DNA from: Deinococcus budaensis
GTDB taxonomy: Bacteria; Deinococcota; Deinococci; Deinococcales; Deinococcaceae
DNA length: 64,000 bases
Assembly: GCF_014201885.1 (NCBI RefSeq)
Contig: NZ_JACHFN010000015.1
Coordinates: 28,121 to 92,120, forward strand
Direction: 5' to 3'
Shown: positions 49,145 through 61,143 of the stretch, one piece after another
Position numbering within the stretch: the first letter of the stretch is position 1
How the letters are laid out: every line of letters starts with the position of its first letter
Made by a program: the position numbers and the translations under genes
Notes under the pieces: model-generated
What the model saw: only the letters and a program-made list of their open reading frames with translations
The model's database searches: none
Told to the model about the DNA's origin: nothing

Positions 49145-49642
49145 ATGAAACGCCTCCTGTGCCTGGCCCTGCTGCCCCTTTCCCTCGCCGCCTGCGGACA
49201 GAGCGGCATCGAGGGCCTGAAGACCTTCGAGTACCAGGGGGGCGACCACCGCACCGGCTCGCTGGTCTACGCCGAGACCCCCCCGGCGGGCGGCGCCCAC
49301 AACGCGAGCTGGCAAAACTGCGGCGTGTACGACCAGCCGCTTTACAACGAGTACGCCGTCCACAGCCTGGAACACGGCGCCGTGTGGGTCACCTACCGTC
49401 CCGACCTGCCGCAACAGGAGGTGGCGGCCTTGAAAACCCTGGTCGATGGCCGCCCCTACACCCTGCTCAGCCCCTACGAGGGCCTGCCCAGCCCGGTCAT
49501 GATCAGCGCCTGGAACGCCCAGCTGCCGGTCGAGAGCGCCTCCGACGAGCGCCTGGGGGTCTTTCTCGACAGGTACGAGCAGGGGCCGACCGCCCCCGAG
49601 CGCGGCGCGGCCTGCTCCGGCGGATACGGGGGCACGCGCTGA
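49145..49642 (+). CDS. DUF3105 lipoprotein
   Basis: A 165-residue protein with a lipobox (SLAACGQ, cysteine at residue 17), so probably membrane-anchored outside the cytosol. The body has the DUF3105 features [32 protein letters not shown] and [17 protein letters not shown], with conserved His and Cys residues that may bind metal. No function is known for the family. It converges with the sulfurtransferase gene, four bases between stops. Confidence 0.85.
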   Translation: MKRLLCLALLPLSLAACGQSGIEGLKTFEYQGGDHRTGSLVYAETPPAGGAHNASWQNCGVYDQPLYNEYAVHSLEHGAVWVTYRPDLPQQEVAALKTLVDGRPYTLLSPYEGLPSPVMISAWNAQLPVESASDERLGVFLDRYEQGPTAPERGAACSGGYGGTR

Positions 49643-49645
49643 GGC

Positions 49646-50512
49646 TCAGGCGGGTTCTTCCCCCGTCGCCACTGGCCGCGCCTCGTCGCTGACCCAGTCG
49701 CTCCACGACCCGGCGTACAGGCGGTTGTCCGGCCCCAGCGGCACCCCCGCCAGCTCGCGCGCCAGCAGGTTCGGGGTGGCCGAGATGCCGCTGCCGCAGT
49801 AGGTGATCGTCGGGGCGTCTCCGGCGCGGAGCCGCGCGGCCTGCGCCTCGGCGCCGCGCCAGTGGCCGCGTTCGTCGAGCGCCCCGGCCCACTCACGGTT
49901 CACGGCGCCGGGAATATGCCCGGCCTTGCGGTCGAGCGGCTCCACGTCGCCCCGGTAGCGGGCCGGGGCGCGGGCGTCGATCAGGAGGGTGCCTGCCGCC
50001 CGGCGCTGCACGTCCTCGGCAGTGGCGACCATGTCAGGCTGCACATCGGGCGTGAAGGTCGTGGGCGCGTGGTCGGGTTCCTGGGTGCTGGGCCGCCCGC
50101 CCGCTGCCAGGAAGGCGGGCCAGCCGCCGTCAAGCACGTAGACCTCACGGTGCCCCAGCCAGCGCAGCAGCCACCACGCCCGCGCGGCGTAAAAGCCCTG
50201 CCCCGTGCTGGGATCGTCGTAGGCGACGACCACATGGGCATTGCCGATGCCCACGCCCCCCAGCCACCTTGCCAGCGCCGCCGGGTCGGGCAGCGGGTGG
50301 CGCCCGCCCGCCCCGCCCGGGCGCACCGGGCCGCTCAGATCGGTTTCCAGGTCGGCGTAGACCGCGCCGGGCACGTGGCCTGCCAGGTAGGCCAGACGGC
50401 CCACCAGCGGGTCGGTCAGGGCGTAGCGGCAGTCCAGCACCCGGACCCGGGGGTCCGTCAGGTGCTCGGCCAGCCAGGCGGCAGATTTGAGCGGAGCGCC
50501 GGGGGAGGTCAT
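49646..50512 (-). CDS. sseA: Thiosulfate/mercaptopyruvate sulfurtransferase, two rhodanese domains
   Basis: A 288-residue protein of two rhodanese domains. The N-terminal one (residues about 10-140) is inactive, as usual. The C-terminal one has the active-site cysteine in TYCGSGISA. The interdomain regions ([12 protein letters not shown]) are typical. It moves sulfur from thiosulfate or 3-mercaptopyruvate to cyanide or thiols. The ATG has GGAGG-like bases weakly upstream. It lies 280 bases after RNase Y with a terminator between. Confidence 0.88.
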   Translation of the reverse strand: MTSPGAPLKSAAWLAEHLTDPRVRVLDCRYALTDPLVGRLAYLAGHVPGAVYADLETDLSGPVRPGGAGGRHPLPDPAALARWLGGVGIGNAHVVVAYDDPSTGQGFYAARAWWLLRWLGHREVYVLDGGWPAFLAAGGRPSTQEPDHAPTTFTPDVQPDMVATAEDVQRRAAGTLLIDARAPARYRGDVEPLDRKAGHIPGAVNREWAGALDERGHWRGAEAQAARLRAGDAPTITYCGSGISATPNLLARELAGVPLGPDNRLYAGSWSDWVSDEARPVATGEEPA

Positions 50513-50543
50513 GCCCTCAGGCTACCGCCTTGGGAAGGGCGAC

Positions 50544-50566
50544 AAAAAAGCCGCCTCCTCGGGCGG
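50544..50566 (-). terminator. Intrinsic terminator upstream of sseA
   Basis: On the minus strand CCGCC pairs with GGCGG around a six-base loop and is followed at once by a run of six T (AAAAAA at 50544-50549 on the plus strand). It lies downstream of rny and 32 bases before the sseA start. Confidence 0.7.
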
Positions 50567-50723
50567 TGGTCCGGAGAAGGAGAGGCGTCCCCATGGTGTT
50601 CAGCGCGGCCTTCAGCCCTGCCCGGAGGTCAGCCCATAGCCGCTCGGGTGGCGGGACAGGACGTTCCGCGTGACCCTTGCGGCCGCCCGGGCGAACGGGC
50701 CACCCGCCGAGGCCGGTGGGGCG

Positions 50724-50772
50724 ACCAGGGAAGGGGCGGCCACGCATCCGGCGGGCCGCCCCCTTCCCTGGT
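50724..50772 (-). terminator. Large 18-bp hairpin just downstream of rny
   Basis: ACCAGGGAAGGGGCGGCC (50724-50741) pairs with 50754-50772 with one bulged C. It begins 20 bases past the rny stop and could protect the mRNA 3' end or end transcription. Confidence 0.6.
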
Positions 50773-50791
50773 GCCGTCACCCGGTCGGCCG

Positions 50792-52480
<1,689 letters not shown>

Positions 52481-52599
52481 GGTGGCTCCTTTCCTTGCGT
52501 TGGTGTCAGAGGAGCGCGCCGCCTGCTGTGGGCCGGGGCGCGCCCGGTGAGAGAAATAAGGTGATGCGGCGGGTGTGGGAGAAGACCCGCACCGGCAGT

Positions 52600-53352
52600 C
52601 TAACTCCCGGCGTCTGGAGCGCGCGGTGCCGGGCCGGGCGAGCGGCCCCCGGCGCCGCTCAGGGCCGCCCGTTCCTGCGGCGTGACGGGGGCCAGCCCCA
52701 GCCGCAGCAGGTAGGGCCGCCCGCTGCCCTGGGCCTCGTGGGTCAGCGTCAGGGGGCGCAGGCGCATCAGCAGCCGGATCAGCTCGGCCTGCACCTCCCG
52801 CGCCTCGGCCTCGCTGAGGGTCACCGCCGTCTCGGCGTTCAGGAGCAGGCCCTGGGGTCCCTGGTAACGCACGCCCGCGTCGATCAGGGCCGCGTCCTCG
52901 TAGCTCTGGTCCACCTGCACCTGCCCCTCGGGAGCCAGGTACAGCCGCACGCCCCACTGCCGTCCGCCGCCCTGCTCGCGGTGCAGCCGCTCGAACTCGC
53001 GGGCGAAAGCCTCCAGGAAAAGCCGCTCGTGGCGCCGGGCGTGATCGGCGCCCAGCTCCCCCAGGGCCGCCGCCCCCGTCACCGAGAACGGCACGAAGAA
53101 AGCCGGGGCGACAGCGGCGTACACCTTCACCGCCCGGCCCGCCCGCTTTTGCTCGCGCACGAGCCGCAGCAGGCCCGCCGCGCACAGCGCCCGCACGTCG
53201 CGGTGGACGGTCCGCAGGTCCAGCTCCAGACGGCGCGCGGCGCCCGCCACCGTCTGCTCCCCGGCCAGAAAGGCCCCCAGAACCTGCCGCACCCGCCGGT
53301 GGGTCAGCAGGCGGACGGCGGCGGGGTCGGTCACCGGCAGGGCGCTACTCAC
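52600..53352 (-). CDS. HTH-type transcriptional regulator
   Basis: A 250-residue protein with an N-terminal helix-turn-helix (VAGAARRLELDLRTVHRDVRAL, residues about 33-56), of a winged-helix type. The rest, with VVAPAFFVPFSVTG-like segments and EADREVQ, resembles the effector part of ArsR- or PaaX-like regulators, but no family is certain. The GTG start is supported by a TAAGCT box six bases upstream. It is divergent from a protease-like gene 45 bases away. Ligand and targets are unknown. Confidence 0.7.
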   Translation of the reverse strand: MSSALPVTDPAAVRLLTHRRVRQVLGAFLAGEQTVAGAARRLELDLRTVHRDVRALCAAGLLRLVREQKRAGRAVKVYAAVAPAFFVPFSVTGAAALGELGADHARRHERLFLEAFAREFERLHREQGGGRQWGVRLYLAPEGQVQVDQSYEDAALIDAGVRYQGPQGLLLNAETAVTLSEAEAREVQAELIRLLMRLRPLTLTHEAQGSGRPYLLRLGLAPVTPQERAALSGAGGRSPGPAPRAPDAGS

Positions 53353-53358
53353 ACCCCG

Positions 53359-53364
53359 AGCTTA
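53359..53364 (-). promoter_or_regulatory. -10 box TAAGCT of the HTH regulator
   Basis: Minus-strand TAAGCT ends six bases before the GTG at 53352. Confidence 0.5.
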
Positions 53365-53396
53365 CCGTGCGAGTAGGTCGTGGAGGAGGCTGGGGC

Positions 53397-54212
53397 ATGA
53401 CCGAGCTGCTGGACCTGACCCCCCGTTTCCGCACCTTCCACGCCGCCGCGCAGGGGGCCGAGCCGGAGCGGCGCTGGGCGCTGTGGCAGGACCTCTACGG
53501 GGTCGCCGCCGTGCCCCCGACCCCGCAGGGCCAGCGGCTGGCCCGCGAACTGCTGGACGCCGCCTGGGACCGCTACGGGAAGCTGCCGGACGACCTGAGC
53601 GCGCAAGCGCGGCGGCTACACAGTCAGGACGCCGGGGCAGCCGCGAGGCCTTCGGCCCTGTTGGGGGCGCCGGTGCCCTCCCACCGTCTGGTCGCCTATG
53701 TCGGCGGCTTCGAGGACAACGCCTTTGCCTTCAGTGACCCGCTGCCCACCGTGTGCCTCCCGGTCGAGACGGCACCCGAGAAGGCAGAGGTTTTTCTCAC
53801 GCACGAGCTGGCGCATCTCGTCCACCACGCCCTGAGTGGCGGCGCCGGGGGGTGGACCCGCACTCTGGGCGCCACCATCGTGCAGGAGGGCCTGGCGACC
53901 CGGGTGACGGACGCGCTGCATCCCGGGGCACCCCTGGCCTGGCGGATCGGGGAAGCCGGGTGGCTGGCCGCCTGGGAGGTGCAGCGCGTCCATCTGCTGG
54001 CCGACGCCCTCCCGCGCCTGTCCGCCTGCGACGACGCGACCACCCTGCGCTTCATCCTGCCGCACCCTGAGCTGACGCTGGAACGCGGTGCCTACGCCCT
54101 GGGCTGGTGGCTGGCGGGCGAGTGGCTCGCGGCGGGCCGGACCCTCGCGGCGCTCGCGCGGGTGCCCGAGCGGGAGCTGCCTGCCCTGGTCCAGACCTGG
54201 CTGGCTCGGTGA
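53397..54212 (+). CDS. HExxH putative zinc metalloprotease
   Basis: A 271-residue protein with FLTHELAHLVHHAL (HExxH) near residue 145 and VQEGLATRVTDAL 30 residues later as the likely third ligand. This layout resembles the DUF2268 gene at 17677-18315. It has no signal peptide. AGGAGG lies eight bases upstream of the ATG at 53397. Its function is unknown; being divergent from a helix-turn-helix regulator suggests a local control pair. The N-terminal 60 residues are without motif. Confidence 0.75.
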   Translation: MTELLDLTPRFRTFHAAAQGAEPERRWALWQDLYGVAAVPPTPQGQRLARELLDAAWDRYGKLPDDLSAQARRLHSQDAGAAARPSALLGAPVPSHRLVAYVGGFEDNAFAFSDPLPTVCLPVETAPEKAEVFLTHELAHLVHHALSGGAGGWTRTLGATIVQEGLATRVTDALHPGAPLAWRIGEAGWLAAWEVQRVHLLADALPRLSACDDATTLRFILPHPELTLERGAYALGWWLAGEWLAAGRTLAALARVPERELPALVQTWLAR

Positions 54213-54242
54213 AGCCCAGCCCCTGAGACGGGGGGGGCCTGC

Positions 54243-55799
54243 TCAGTTCACCCCGCGCCCCCGGCCTGCCCACAGCTCGCCGCGCAGCAGGAACTTCTGG
54301 AACTTGCCGCTGGCCGTCTTGGGCAGCTCGTCGCGGAAGACGTAGTGCTTGGGCGCCTTGTACCCCGCCAGATGCTCGCGCACATGCGCGGTAAGTTCCT
54401 CGGACGTGGCGGCCTGCCCGGCGTGCAGGGCGACAAAGGCGCAGGGCACCTCGCCCCACTTCTCGTCGGGCTGGGCGACCACCACCGCCTCGCGGACGGC
54501 CGGGTGCGCGTACAGCACGCCCTCGATCTCGACCGAGCTGATGTTCTCGCCGCCCGAGATGATTACGTCCTTGTTGCGGTCGCGAATCTCGATGCGCCCG
54601 TCGGGGTGACGCACCGCCACGTCCCCGGTGCGAAACCACCCACCCTCGAAGGCCCTGGCGGTCGCTTCCGGGTTGTCGAGGTACCCGTGCATCACCAGGT
54701 TGCCGCGCACCAGGATCTCGCCCAGCGTCTGGCCGTCGGCGGGCACGGGGGCCAGCTCGGGGGTCATCACCTCGACCTCCCCGGCCAGCAGCATCTCGAA
54801 GCCCTGGCGGGCGATCAACGCGGCGCGCTCGGGAGTGGGCAGCGCCTTTTCAGCGTCCGAGAGTTCCGCCACCGTGATCAGCGGACTCGTCTCGGTCAGG
54901 CCGTAGACCTGAATCACCTCGAAGCCCAGGGCGCTCATGTCCGCAATGGTGCGCGCGTGGGGCGGGCTGCCCGCCGTCGCCACCCGCACGTGCCGGGGCG
55001 CGGGCCGGGCGGTGAGGGGATCGGTGATCATGCTCAGCACCGTGGGCGCGGCGGCGAGGTGGGTCACCCCGTAGGTGTGGACCGCCTCGTGTATCGCGTC
55101 GCCGCGCACCTGCGGCAGCGTCACGTGGGTCGCCCCCACCCCGAAAGGACTCCACACCCCGCCCCAGCCGTTCGCGTGAAAGTCGGGCAGGGTGTGCAGG
55201 TAGACGCTGTCCCCGCCGAAGTGCAGGTAGTACAGCGTCTCCACCGCGTTGAGCATGGAGTTGCGGTGCGTCAGCATCACGCCCTTGGGGCTGGAGGTGG
55301 TCCCCGAGGTGTAGTTGATCGTGAGGATGCTGTCCTCGTCGGTCACCGCGTAGGGCAGCGGCGAGGGGTCGTGGGCACCCAGCCGCGCCTCGAAGTCGGT
55401 GCCCTCGCCCATCACCCACAGCGGGAGACCGAGGTCGCGGCAGGTCTGCTCCACCTTCGGCGCGAGGCTGCTGTCGGCCAGGACCAGGCTCACCCGCGCG
55501 TGCCGCAGCTGAAAGGCGTATTCCTCGGGCACCAGCCGGGTATTCAGCGGCACCAGTACGCGCCCGGACCACGGCACGCCCGCATAGGCCAGCAGGCCCT
55601 CGTGGGTGTTGGGCGAGAGGACGGCCACCCGCGCCTCCGCCGGAACTGCCGCCGCCACCGCGCGGGCGAGGCGGTAGATACGCTCGCCCCACTCGCGGTA
55701 GGTAAAACTCGGACCGCCGGGTTGCCGCACCGCCGTGCGCTGCGGGTAAGTCTTGAGGCCGCGCCGAACGAGGTCCAGCGGCGTCAGGGGCGTCTTCAT
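54243..55799 (-). CDS. AMP-dependent acyl-CoA synthetase
   Basis: A 518-residue ANL-superfamily ligase. The P-loop is NYTSGTTSSPKGVMLTH, the adenylation motif VYGLTETSP, the hinge GGWFRTGDVA, and the catalytic lysine is in LPKTASGKFQKF. It activates a carboxylic acid, most likely fatty, with ATP and CoA. GGAGG lies upstream of the ATG. It is convergent with the metalloprotease gene. It is of medium-chain type by comparison; the true substrate is open. Confidence 0.9.
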   Translation of the reverse strand: MKTPLTPLDLVRRGLKTYPQRTAVRQPGGPSFTYREWGERIYRLARAVAAAVPAEARVAVLSPNTHEGLLAYAGVPWSGRVLVPLNTRLVPEEYAFQLRHARVSLVLADSSLAPKVEQTCRDLGLPLWVMGEGTDFEARLGAHDPSPLPYAVTDEDSILTINYTSGTTSSPKGVMLTHRNSMLNAVETLYYLHFGGDSVYLHTLPDFHANGWGGVWSPFGVGATHVTLPQVRGDAIHEAVHTYGVTHLAAAPTVLSMITDPLTARPAPRHVRVATAGSPPHARTIADMSALGFEVIQVYGLTETSPLITVAELSDAEKALPTPERAALIARQGFEMLLAGEVEVMTPELAPVPADGQTLGEILVRGNLVMHGYLDNPEATARAFEGGWFRTGDVAVRHPDGRIEIRDRNKDVIISGGENISSVEIEGVLYAHPAVREAVVVAQPDEKWGEVPCAFVALHAGQAATSEELTAHVREHLAGYKAPKHYVFRDELPKTASGKFQKFLLRGELWAGRGRGVN

Positions 55800-55914
55800 G
55801 GGGCACCTCCGGAAAAGAGTGGGAAGGGGTGTGGCCCCACTTTAAGCCGGAGAAAGGCGCCCGGGGCGTTACGTCTCCGGGGACGGCCCGACGGCCCGCA
55901 GCGGTCCGCCGCCC

Positions 55915-56649
55915 TCAGCGCAGGTACTCGCCGAAGTAGCCCAGCATCTCGCGCCGGGCGTCGCGGCTGGCGAAGGTGTCCGCGATCCGGCCCTCCCGTA
56001 GCAGGAAGCTGTGCGGCTCTCCCTGGTACACGCTGAGCTTGAAAGGCTTGTTCGCGGCGTCGAGCTTCCCCGCGTAGCTGTAGATGGAGGCGATGGGGCT
56101 GGGCTGGTCGCGGGTGCCGTGGAGGATCAGCATGGGTGCTGTGAGCTGACCGATCAAGGCGGTGGGCGCCTGCGGTTTGGCCGCCGTGCCCCCCTGATCG
56201 GGGAAGCCGTACCACGCCACGCCCGCCTTGAACGCCTTGATCTGCGGCAGCAGGAGCATGGTGTAGCGCCCGCCCGCGCAAAAACCGGTCAGGCCCACCG
56301 CGTTGATGTTCACGTCGCGCCGGGTGCCCAGGTATTTCAGGCCGTCTTCCACCAGCGTCTTCACGGTCGCGTCGCTGGGTTCCTGCTCGAAGGTCTGCCA
56401 GCCCAGCGCCAGCGTCACGTAGCCTGCGGCGGCCATCTGGTCCACCAGGTCGCGGTAGCCCTGCTCCAGCCCCCGGAAGGAATGCAGCAGGATCACGGCG
56501 GGCTTGGGGGTGGCGGACGCAGGCGCGGCGAGGTAGCTCTTGTACGCCCGGCCTCCGCTCGTGACATTCACGTCTGTTCCCCGTACTGCCTGTCCCAGCG
56601 CGGCGGTCGAGAGGGCGAGGGCGGCCAGCGTCAGCGTGTGCTTGAGCAT
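55915..56649 (-). CDS. Secreted dienelactone hydrolase-family protein
   Basis: A 244-residue protein with a signal peptide (residues 1-19, ending ALG). The alpha/beta hydrolase core has the Cys nucleophile in GFCAGGRY, the Asp in LHGTRDQPSP and the His in GEPHSFLLR, the Cys-His-Asp triad of dienelactone hydrolases. It acts in the periplasm on an unknown ester or lactone. It is 115 bases downstream of the acyl-CoA synthetase start, on the same strand. Confidence 0.87.
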   Translation of the reverse strand: MLKHTLTLAALALSTAALGQAVRGTDVNVTSGGRAYKSYLAAPASATPKPAVILLHSFRGLEQGYRDLVDQMAAAGYVTLALGWQTFEQEPSDATVKTLVEDGLKYLGTRRDVNINAVGLTGFCAGGRYTMLLLPQIKAFKAGVAWYGFPDQGGTAAKPQAPTALIGQLTAPMLILHGTRDQPSPIASIYSYAGKLDAANKPFKLSVYQGEPHSFLLREGRIADTFASRDARREMLGYFGEYLR

Positions 56650-56718
56650 GGTGGAGACCTCCGCCTTTCAGCGTACCCGGCGCGGCGGGCGCAAGTTGTC
56701 AGGGGAGGCGCAAAAGCG

Positions 56719-57335
56719 TCAGGGCCGGGAAAGTCTCAGCGCCGCTTGCCAACCCTCCCGCGTCACCCGCGCCAGCACCGTGAAGGTGCCGTCCGCTCGG
56801 GGCCGCAGCACCGCCGCTTCGCCCTCGGCCAGCATCCAGCCTGTGCTCAGACGCAGGTTCTGCTCGTGGGTCACGATCACCGTGTTCGTGCCTGTACGGG
56901 GTGGCACCCGGAGCAGTGTGCGCAGGTTGGCTGTCACCCGCTGGCGGTCGGCTTCGGTGCCGGTGCGGAAATAAGGATTGTTCAGCGCGGGCGTGGGCGT
57001 CACCCGCCCGGCGAGCAGCGCGGCGCTGTCGCTGTTCCGGCAATACTCGCCGCTCAGGACGGTGCCGAGGGGGATACGGAGTTCCCGCAGCAGTCGCCCC
57101 ACCTCACGGGCATTCGCGCGGCCCTGGTCGCTGAGGTTCCGCTGGGTGGCGCAGTCGCGGGGCGTGACGTTCGGCGCGTCGGCCCCCTCGGTGTCAAAGT
57201 GCCGGAAGTACAACACCAGTCCCCCGGAACGGAGTTGGGTCACCAGCGCGGGGTCAGCTCCTCCGGCACCGCAGGCGGCTGGGCAAGGGCGGAGGCGGCC
57301 ACCAGCAGTGCCGGGAAGAGGCAGAGGGCACGCAT
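56719..57335 (-). pseudogene. Histidine phosphatase family protein, frameshifted after the signal peptide
   Basis: The ATG at 57335 opens a clear signal peptide (ALCLFPALLVAASALAQ) but hits a stop after 31 codons. The mature domain continues in another frame with LVLYFRHFDTEG (the RH motif), SGEYCRNSDSA, and TVIVTHEQNL. A one-base loss near 57262-57280 would explain it. The ATG has a TAAGGT box five bases upstream. The catalytic domain matches the phosphoglycerate-mutase-like superfamily. It may be a pseudogene, a sequencing error, or recoded. The usual catalytic motif RHG is RHF here. Confidence 0.7.
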
Positions 57336-57340
57336 GACCC

Positions 57341-57346
57341 ACCTTA
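57341..57346 (-). promoter_or_regulatory. -10 box TAAGGT of the split histidine phosphatase
   Basis: Minus-strand TAAGGT ends five bases before the ATG at 57335, which supports that ATG as the true start. Confidence 0.5.
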
Positions 57347-57386
57347 GACTCCCGCCGGGGCCGTAGACCGTGTCGGGCCATGCAAC

Positions 57387-57413
57387 AAAAAAAGCCCCAG
57401 CTTTCGCCAGGGC
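57387..57413 (-). terminator. Intrinsic terminator of the rpsF-ssb-rpsR-rplI operon
   Basis: GCCCTGGC and GCTGGGGC pair on the minus strand (with two G-U pairs) around GAAA, followed by seven T (A-run 57387-57393). It starts 18 bases after the rplI stop. Confidence 0.8.
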
Positions 57414-57430
57414 CTTTCTTGCACAGCGGG

Positions 57431-57871
<441 letters not shown>

Positions 57872-57884
57872 TTCAGGGTCCTCC

Positions 57885-58160
<276 letters not shown>

Positions 58161-58184
58161 GGGTGTTCCTCAGACCCTGCCCGC

Positions 58185-59090
<906 letters not shown>

Positions 59091-59192
59091 GACTGGGTCT
59101 CCTTTGTTCTAGCTGGCGAGATAACTGGGGCGAGTACGTTGCTGGCTTTTGCGGCCCTTGCGGGATAGTCCCACGATAACAAACCGGCCGCG

Positions 59193-59209
59193 TTACGTCA
59201 ATGGCGTAA
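59193..59209 (-). promoter_or_regulatory. RDRM-like palindrome upstream of ssb (DdrO operator)
   Basis: Minus-strand TTACGCCATTGACGTAA agrees with the radiation/desiccation response motif TTATGTCATTGACATAA at 14 of 17 positions, including CATTGAC. It lies between rpsF and ssb, 102 bases before the ssb ATG. DdrO represses through this site and PprI (IrrE) relieves it after damage in Deinococcus. Confidence 0.75.
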
Positions 59210-59223
59210 CGGATGAAGGCGGC

Positions 59224-59532
<309 letters not shown>

Positions 59533-59675
59533 GGTTCACCTCGCTCTACGCCCCCGCAGGCCGAGTGCCCCTCCACATGGGGAAGCCTCGCCGGGCGGCG
59601 CAACTGGCAACTGTAGCAGAGTGGACGCGCCCTTGCCAGAGCGTCCTGGCCCATGCCTGGAGCAGGCCGGCCGGG

Positions 59676-59681
59676 TACGCT
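59676..59681 (+). promoter_or_regulatory. -10 box TACGCT before the DinB-like gene
   Basis: TACGCT ends five bases before the ATG at 59687. Confidence 0.5.
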
Positions 59682-59686
59682 GGGGC

Positions 59687-60205
59687 ATGAGCGACAGCGC
59701 CGGGGCAGAGCAGCCGCAGAACTGGGCCGAGGGCATCCTCGACATCCTGAGAGAAGCGGTGGAGGGCGGCGTGCCGGGACAGGGCACAGCTTTTCTGGAC
59801 GGCACGGCGGCGGACGGCAGCGGCAACCACGGCCTCCTCGCCACCCTGGCAAGCCTCAGCGCCGAGCAGGCCAGCCGCGAGGTGAACGGCGCGACGGTGG
59901 CCGGGCACGCGCGGCATACCGCCTTTCACATGGAAGTCGTCGTGCGCTGGGAGCGGGACGGCGACCGGGGACCTTTCGACTGGAAGGGGAGCTTCCACCC
60001 CGCGCAGGTGGGCGAGGAGGAGTGGGAGGAGGTCCAGCAGCGGGTGCGCCGCGCCTACGACGGGCTGACGGCCTTTGCTCGGACCCAGGCGAGTCGGGAG
60101 GCCAGTGGGGACGCGACCGGGGGGCTGGCCGGGGCCGTCGCGCACGTCGCCTATCACCTGGGGGCCATCCGGCAACTCGTGAAGGCGGTGGGGGCCGGGG
60201 CGTGA
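59687..60205 (+). CDS. DinB-like four-helix protein
   Basis: A 172-residue protein of the DinB/YfiT-like type. His residues that could bind metal occur in GHARHTAFHMEVVVRW and AHVAYHLGAIRQL. The family includes thiol-S-transferases and DNA-damage-linked proteins; the function here is unknown. The ATG lies five bases after a -10 box. Its stop shares GTGA with the next gene, so the pair is coupled. Confidence 0.75.
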   Translation: MSDSAGAEQPQNWAEGILDILREAVEGGVPGQGTAFLDGTAADGSGNHGLLATLASLSAEQASREVNGATVAGHARHTAFHMEVVVRWERDGDRGPFDWKGSFHPAQVGEEEWEEVQQRVRRAYDGLTAFARTQASREASGDATGGLAGAVAHVAYHLGAIRQLVKAVGAGA

Positions 60206-61143
60206 TCCGGCCTTTCGTCCCGGCAGACGCGCCCGCCTGGGTGGCGCTGTCGAATCTCGTGCTGGGCCGCGCGGTTACCCTGGAGTCTTTTCAGGCGGAG
60301 GAGGCCCGCCGCGATCCGGCGAAGCCCAGCCGCCGCTGGGTCTGGGAACGCGGGGAAGAGCTGCGGGGAGGCGCGCACCTGTACGCCTTTCCCTTCGATC
60401 CGCCGGGCTCCTTGCACGTCAGCCTGTTCGTTCACCCGGACGCGCGGGGCTGGGGCGGAGGAAGTGCGCTGTGGCAGGCCGTGGAGCAGGCCGCCGCAGA
60501 AACAGGAGCGGCCGGACTCGCCGCCGACGTGCTCGATACCGACCCGGGCAGCCTGGGCTGGGCCGAGCGCCGCGGCTTTCGGCAGCACGCCCACCGTTTC
60601 GCCTCCGAACTCGACCTGACGGCCTTCGACGAGAGACCACACCTCGCGGCGCTGGCCCGGGTGCAGGCGCAAGGGGTGACCTTCACCGATCTGGTGGGGG
60701 CCGACGCGGCGACCCTGGACCGCTACCTGCATTTCGTGGCGGACCGCCTGACCGAGACGCCCGATCTCGCCGGGCATCCGCGTTGGCCCCTGGAGCAGGT
60801 GCGCGGGATCCTGCACCTGGACCACGACCCACGCCCCGACTGGCTGGTGCTGGCGGTGGGGCCGGACGGGCGGTGGCTGGGCACGACCGCGATGGTCCGC
60901 TACCGCGCCCTGGCCTACAACGAACTCACGGCGGTCCATCCGGCGGCGCGGGGACGGGGGCTGGCGCTGCCGCTCAAGCTGCACGTGGTCCGGCGGGCGC
61001 GGGAGGCGGCGCTGGCCGTGATGCGCACCAACAACCACGCCGCCAACGCGCCCATGCTGGCCGTCAACCGCCGCCTGGGATTCGTGGCCCAGCCGGGACG
61101 GTACGAGCTGCACCGGACCCCGGAGGCTACCTCCGGCGTTTGA
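60202..61143 (+). CDS. Tandem GNAT acetyltransferase
   Basis: A 313-residue protein with two GNAT domains. The first (residues about 1-145) has HVSLFVHPDARGWGGGSALW, the second (about 155-310) TAVHPAARGRGLALPLKLH and TNNHAANAPMLAVNRRLGF. Two domains in one chain recall mycothiol synthase-like proteins. It acetylates an unknown small molecule. The GTG start overlaps the DinB-like stop. The last 17 bases overlap the end of the kinase gene on the other strand. The pair with a DinB/thiol-transferase-like gene hints at thiol metabolism, by inference. Confidence 0.82.
   Translation: MIRPFVPADAPAWVALSNLVLGRAVTLESFQAEEARRDPAKPSRRWVWERGEELRGGAHLYAFPFDPPGSLHVSLFVHPDARGWGGGSALWQAVEQAAAETGAAGLAADVLDTDPGSLGWAERRGFRQHAHRFASELDLTAFDERPHLAALARVQAQGVTFTDLVGADAATLDRYLHFVADRLTETPDLAGHPRWPLEQVRGILHLDHDPRPDWLVLAVGPDGRWLGTTAMVRYRALAYNELTAVHPAARGRGLALPLKLHVVRRAREAALAVMRTNNHAANAPMLAVNRRLGFVAQPGRYELHRTPEATSGV

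Noticed and set aside
50517..50780. 87-codon frame between rny and sseA
   Set aside because: It runs through both terminator hairpins and has biased Gly/Arg/Pro composition, as expected from non-coding DNA.
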